Source of the DNA: Lucifuga dentata
Lineage: Eukaryota; Chordata; Actinopteri; Ophidiiformes; Bythitidae
Direction: 5' to 3'
NCBI GenBank assembly: GCA_014773175.1
Contig: VXCM01001516.1
Coordinates: forward strand, 36,303 to 100,302
DNA: 64,000 bases
How positions within the stretch are numbered: the first letter of the stretch is position 1; every line of letters starts with the position of its first letter. A program made the translations under genes and the position numbers. Of this stretch, positions 62,262-64,000 are shown one piece after another. A model generated the notes under the pieces. That model worked only from the letters and a program-made list of their open reading frames with translations, was not told the origin of the DNA and made no database searches.

Positions 62262-63302
62262 CAAATAGTTTAATCTTTCTTCAACTCATTTCTATAGGTA
62301 TCTATAGGTGCGCAGTTTTATTTCTTCCTTAATTAAGTTGTATCCAAATGGATCCTTTTGCTCTCCTGTAGAAAAAGTGTTGCAAGATTCTGAGCCCTGA
62401 AGGCTAGATTTTATAAGGCACTTTCCATTTCGGGGGAGAATATGAGCCATCTCAAGTCTCAGTGGGAATCTGATTTTGGGGAAATTATCTCAGATGATGT
62501 TTGGGAAAAGGTCTGGTTAAGTTCATCCAGATGTTTATCCACCAATAAAATTAGAGAGTTGCAATTTAGGATTATACACAGACTTCAAATTACTCCATTA
62601 CAACGAAATAAATTTAATCCAGCGCTTTCAAAATTTTGTAATAAATGTAAGATTTGTCAAGGGACATATTATCACTGCATTTTTCAATGCCCCTTAATAA
62701 TTTTTGGGAATTGGTTTATATAGAAATTTGTAAAGTGTTTGGGGAAAAATTGAACCTTAGGCTTGTGTCATGTATCCTTGGATTACATACCACTGTGAAC
62801 CTTAAACCCCATATGATGAAATTTTTGGATATTTTGCTGTTTAATGCCAGGAGATGTGTTTTACTTCATTGGATTGATGATAAACCTCCTGGTCTTCCAC
62901 AATGGTTTCATGGTATTATGGAATTTATGAAGCTTTAGAAGCTTTGAGCTTCTGGGGTAAGGACAGGCCTGTAATGTTTTATAAAATCTGGAATCCCTTC
63001 TTGGACTACATAGATGCTAGAGATACTCAGACTCTGCGTTGTGGCCTTTTTGGACTTGCGGTCAGGTATAATTTAGATTTGCTGATTAATGTCATGTTCA
63101 TTTCCTGTCTCATCCAACACTTAGATGCATTGTTATAATCTATGTCTGTATTACCCTTCACTTTTTGGTTTGTTTTGTTTGGTTGCCTGCGTTTTTTTTT
63201 TTTTTTTNTTTTTTTTTTTTTTTTTAGGTAGATGTTTTTGTTGTTCGTTGTTTGTTTTGTTGTTGAAAATTAATAAAAATAAAATAAAATAAAATAAATC
63301 CT
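62262..63302 (+). mobile_element. 5'-truncated LINE (L1-type ORF2 C-terminal end)
   Basis: Plus-strand frames encode the end of a non-LTR retrotransposon ORF2: EKVWLSSSRCLSTNKIREL then LQFRIIHRLQITPLQRNKF, a Cys-rich motif KFCNKCKICQGTYYHCIFQC, and after a frameshift GLHTTVNLKPHMMKF, RRCVLLHWIDDKPPG and FYKIWNPFLDYI, typical of fish L1-like elements. It ends in an A-rich tail of AAAAT repeats. It interrupts unit B at the site that is intact in unit A (AAAAATAATCT then GAGAAC), which gives both boundaries. The element is disabled by truncation and frameshifts, and there is an N in a T-run at 63208. Confidence 0.8.
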
Positions 63303-63939
63303 GAGAACTGTTCTGCTTTTTATTGGTTTTGTTTCTATGTCAACACAAAGTTACTCAAGTTCTTAATTCTTGTTTTCCTGAACCTGGGTGCCCCAGTAAT
63401 CCTCCATGTTTGGTGGGAAGTTCAGATTTATCAACAGATGCAAGTAATTCAATAGAAATGAGTGAAAATTGTGAAAATACAAAATCACTAATCAGGATTA
63501 TGACAAACATTGGTTACATGTGAAAACATTTACCTAGCCTCAAATAAATTATTCTTCTGCTTTTAAATATAAAGAAAACCACAATTAGTCCTTTAACAAG
63601 ATTGAACATGGCACTCATTGCTGTCAGGAACATAACTCTTTTAAAAGATATATCTTAAAGACTAATTTCCAAATCAGTTGGTTTAGATGATATATTTGTT
63701 TAAAAAAAAATGAGAGATGAAGATGTTTTGGGAAGTCAGAGACTCTTGGTTCATTAAAACCTTCACTTGGCTCCATGAACAGGCCCTCAGGCTCTTTGCT
63801 TCTCCAAAACCTGCAGAATAATGTGTGTAAGTCAGCAGCTCCATGTGCATCATTAGTGATTATATTAGAAGTTTTGCTAATAAAGTTCACATTGATCAGT
63901 CACATTAGTCATTTAGTTCATGGAGATGTTCGTGGTATG

Positions 63940-63941
63940 CT

Positions 63942-64000
<59 letters not shown>
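63940..64000. repeat. Terminal poly-T run
   Basis: Sixty or more T to the window edge, starting after GGTATGCTTC. A contig end at a homopolymer is likely. Confidence 0.8.

Larger units (their letters stand above)
61111..63920. repeat. Tandem duplication of V-flanking sequence, two units
   Basis: Unit A (61111-62008, about 0.9 kb) and unit B (62009-63920) begin in the same V leader exon and end in the same TTAGTTCA. The first ~250 bp, the block containing GGTGGGAAGTTCAGAT, and the last ~350 bp are near-identical in both. Unit B is longer only because of a LINE fragment. Both units retain the upstream sequence of the minus-strand V (octamer-like ATGCAAAA). Nothing else coding is recognised in them. 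Confidence 0.8.

Overview
The window reads as nuclear DNA of a teleost fish, probably a percomorph. The genes are intron-split, the intergenic DNA is AT-rich with many (CA)n, (CT)n and (GATA)n tracts, Tc1-type and other fish repeats are present, and there are fish-type immunoglobulin light-chain V segments with canonical recombination signals. Fourteen single N bases mark contig joins. At three of them (9309, 60727, 61110) the same 66-67 bases stand on both sides, which looks like an unmerged assembly overlap rather than biology.

Layout. 1-9 kb: no recognised gene; microsatellites and two copies of a TTAA-flanked inverted-repeat element. 9.06-11.72 kb (minus): diras1-like Ras GTPase in two coding exons. 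11.7-26.6 kb: non-coding, with a ~0.4 kb minisatellite just before it, a dead Tc1 element at 13.9-15.5 kb and a CpG-rich patch at 22.8-23.5 kb. 26.8-32.8 kb (minus): a REEP5/REEP6-type ER-shaping protein. 34.2-35.35 kb (plus): a broken Ig light V relic, then an apparently intact Ig light V segment with octamer, TATA-like box, leader and a perfect 12-RSS. 37.9-44.6 kb (plus): an EAAT5-type glutamate transporter (slc1a7/8/9 clade) in 11 exons. 48.5-54.2 kb (minus): elavl1 (HuR), converging on the transporter. 55.5-58.7 kb (minus): a seven-exon tetraspanin. 59.3-64 kb: a second Ig light V block, consisting of broken V segments, a local tandem duplication and a LINE insertion.

The most interesting observation is at 59.36-59.93 kb. 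A 12-RSS and a 23-RSS are fused heptamer to heptamer (a textbook signal joint). About 160 bp away lies a V segment fused directly to a J segment with a normal J splice donor (a coding joint). Signal joint, then V, then J is exactly what inversional V(D)J recombination leaves on a chromosome. The joined gene is out of frame and has lost its first conserved Cys, so it looks like an old germline RAG-made scar, not a working gene. A second point of interest is the transporter's sixth intron. The expected donor GTAAG reads ATAAG, and a GT three bases upstream would keep the frame but remove a Trp that is conserved in the family members I can recall.

The five main genes do not form a functional pathway. 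Human DIRAS1, REEP6 and ELAVL1 all lie on 19p13, so their presence together is best read as conserved synteny, with light-chain V segments placed on both sides of the transporter-elavl1-tetraspanin block.
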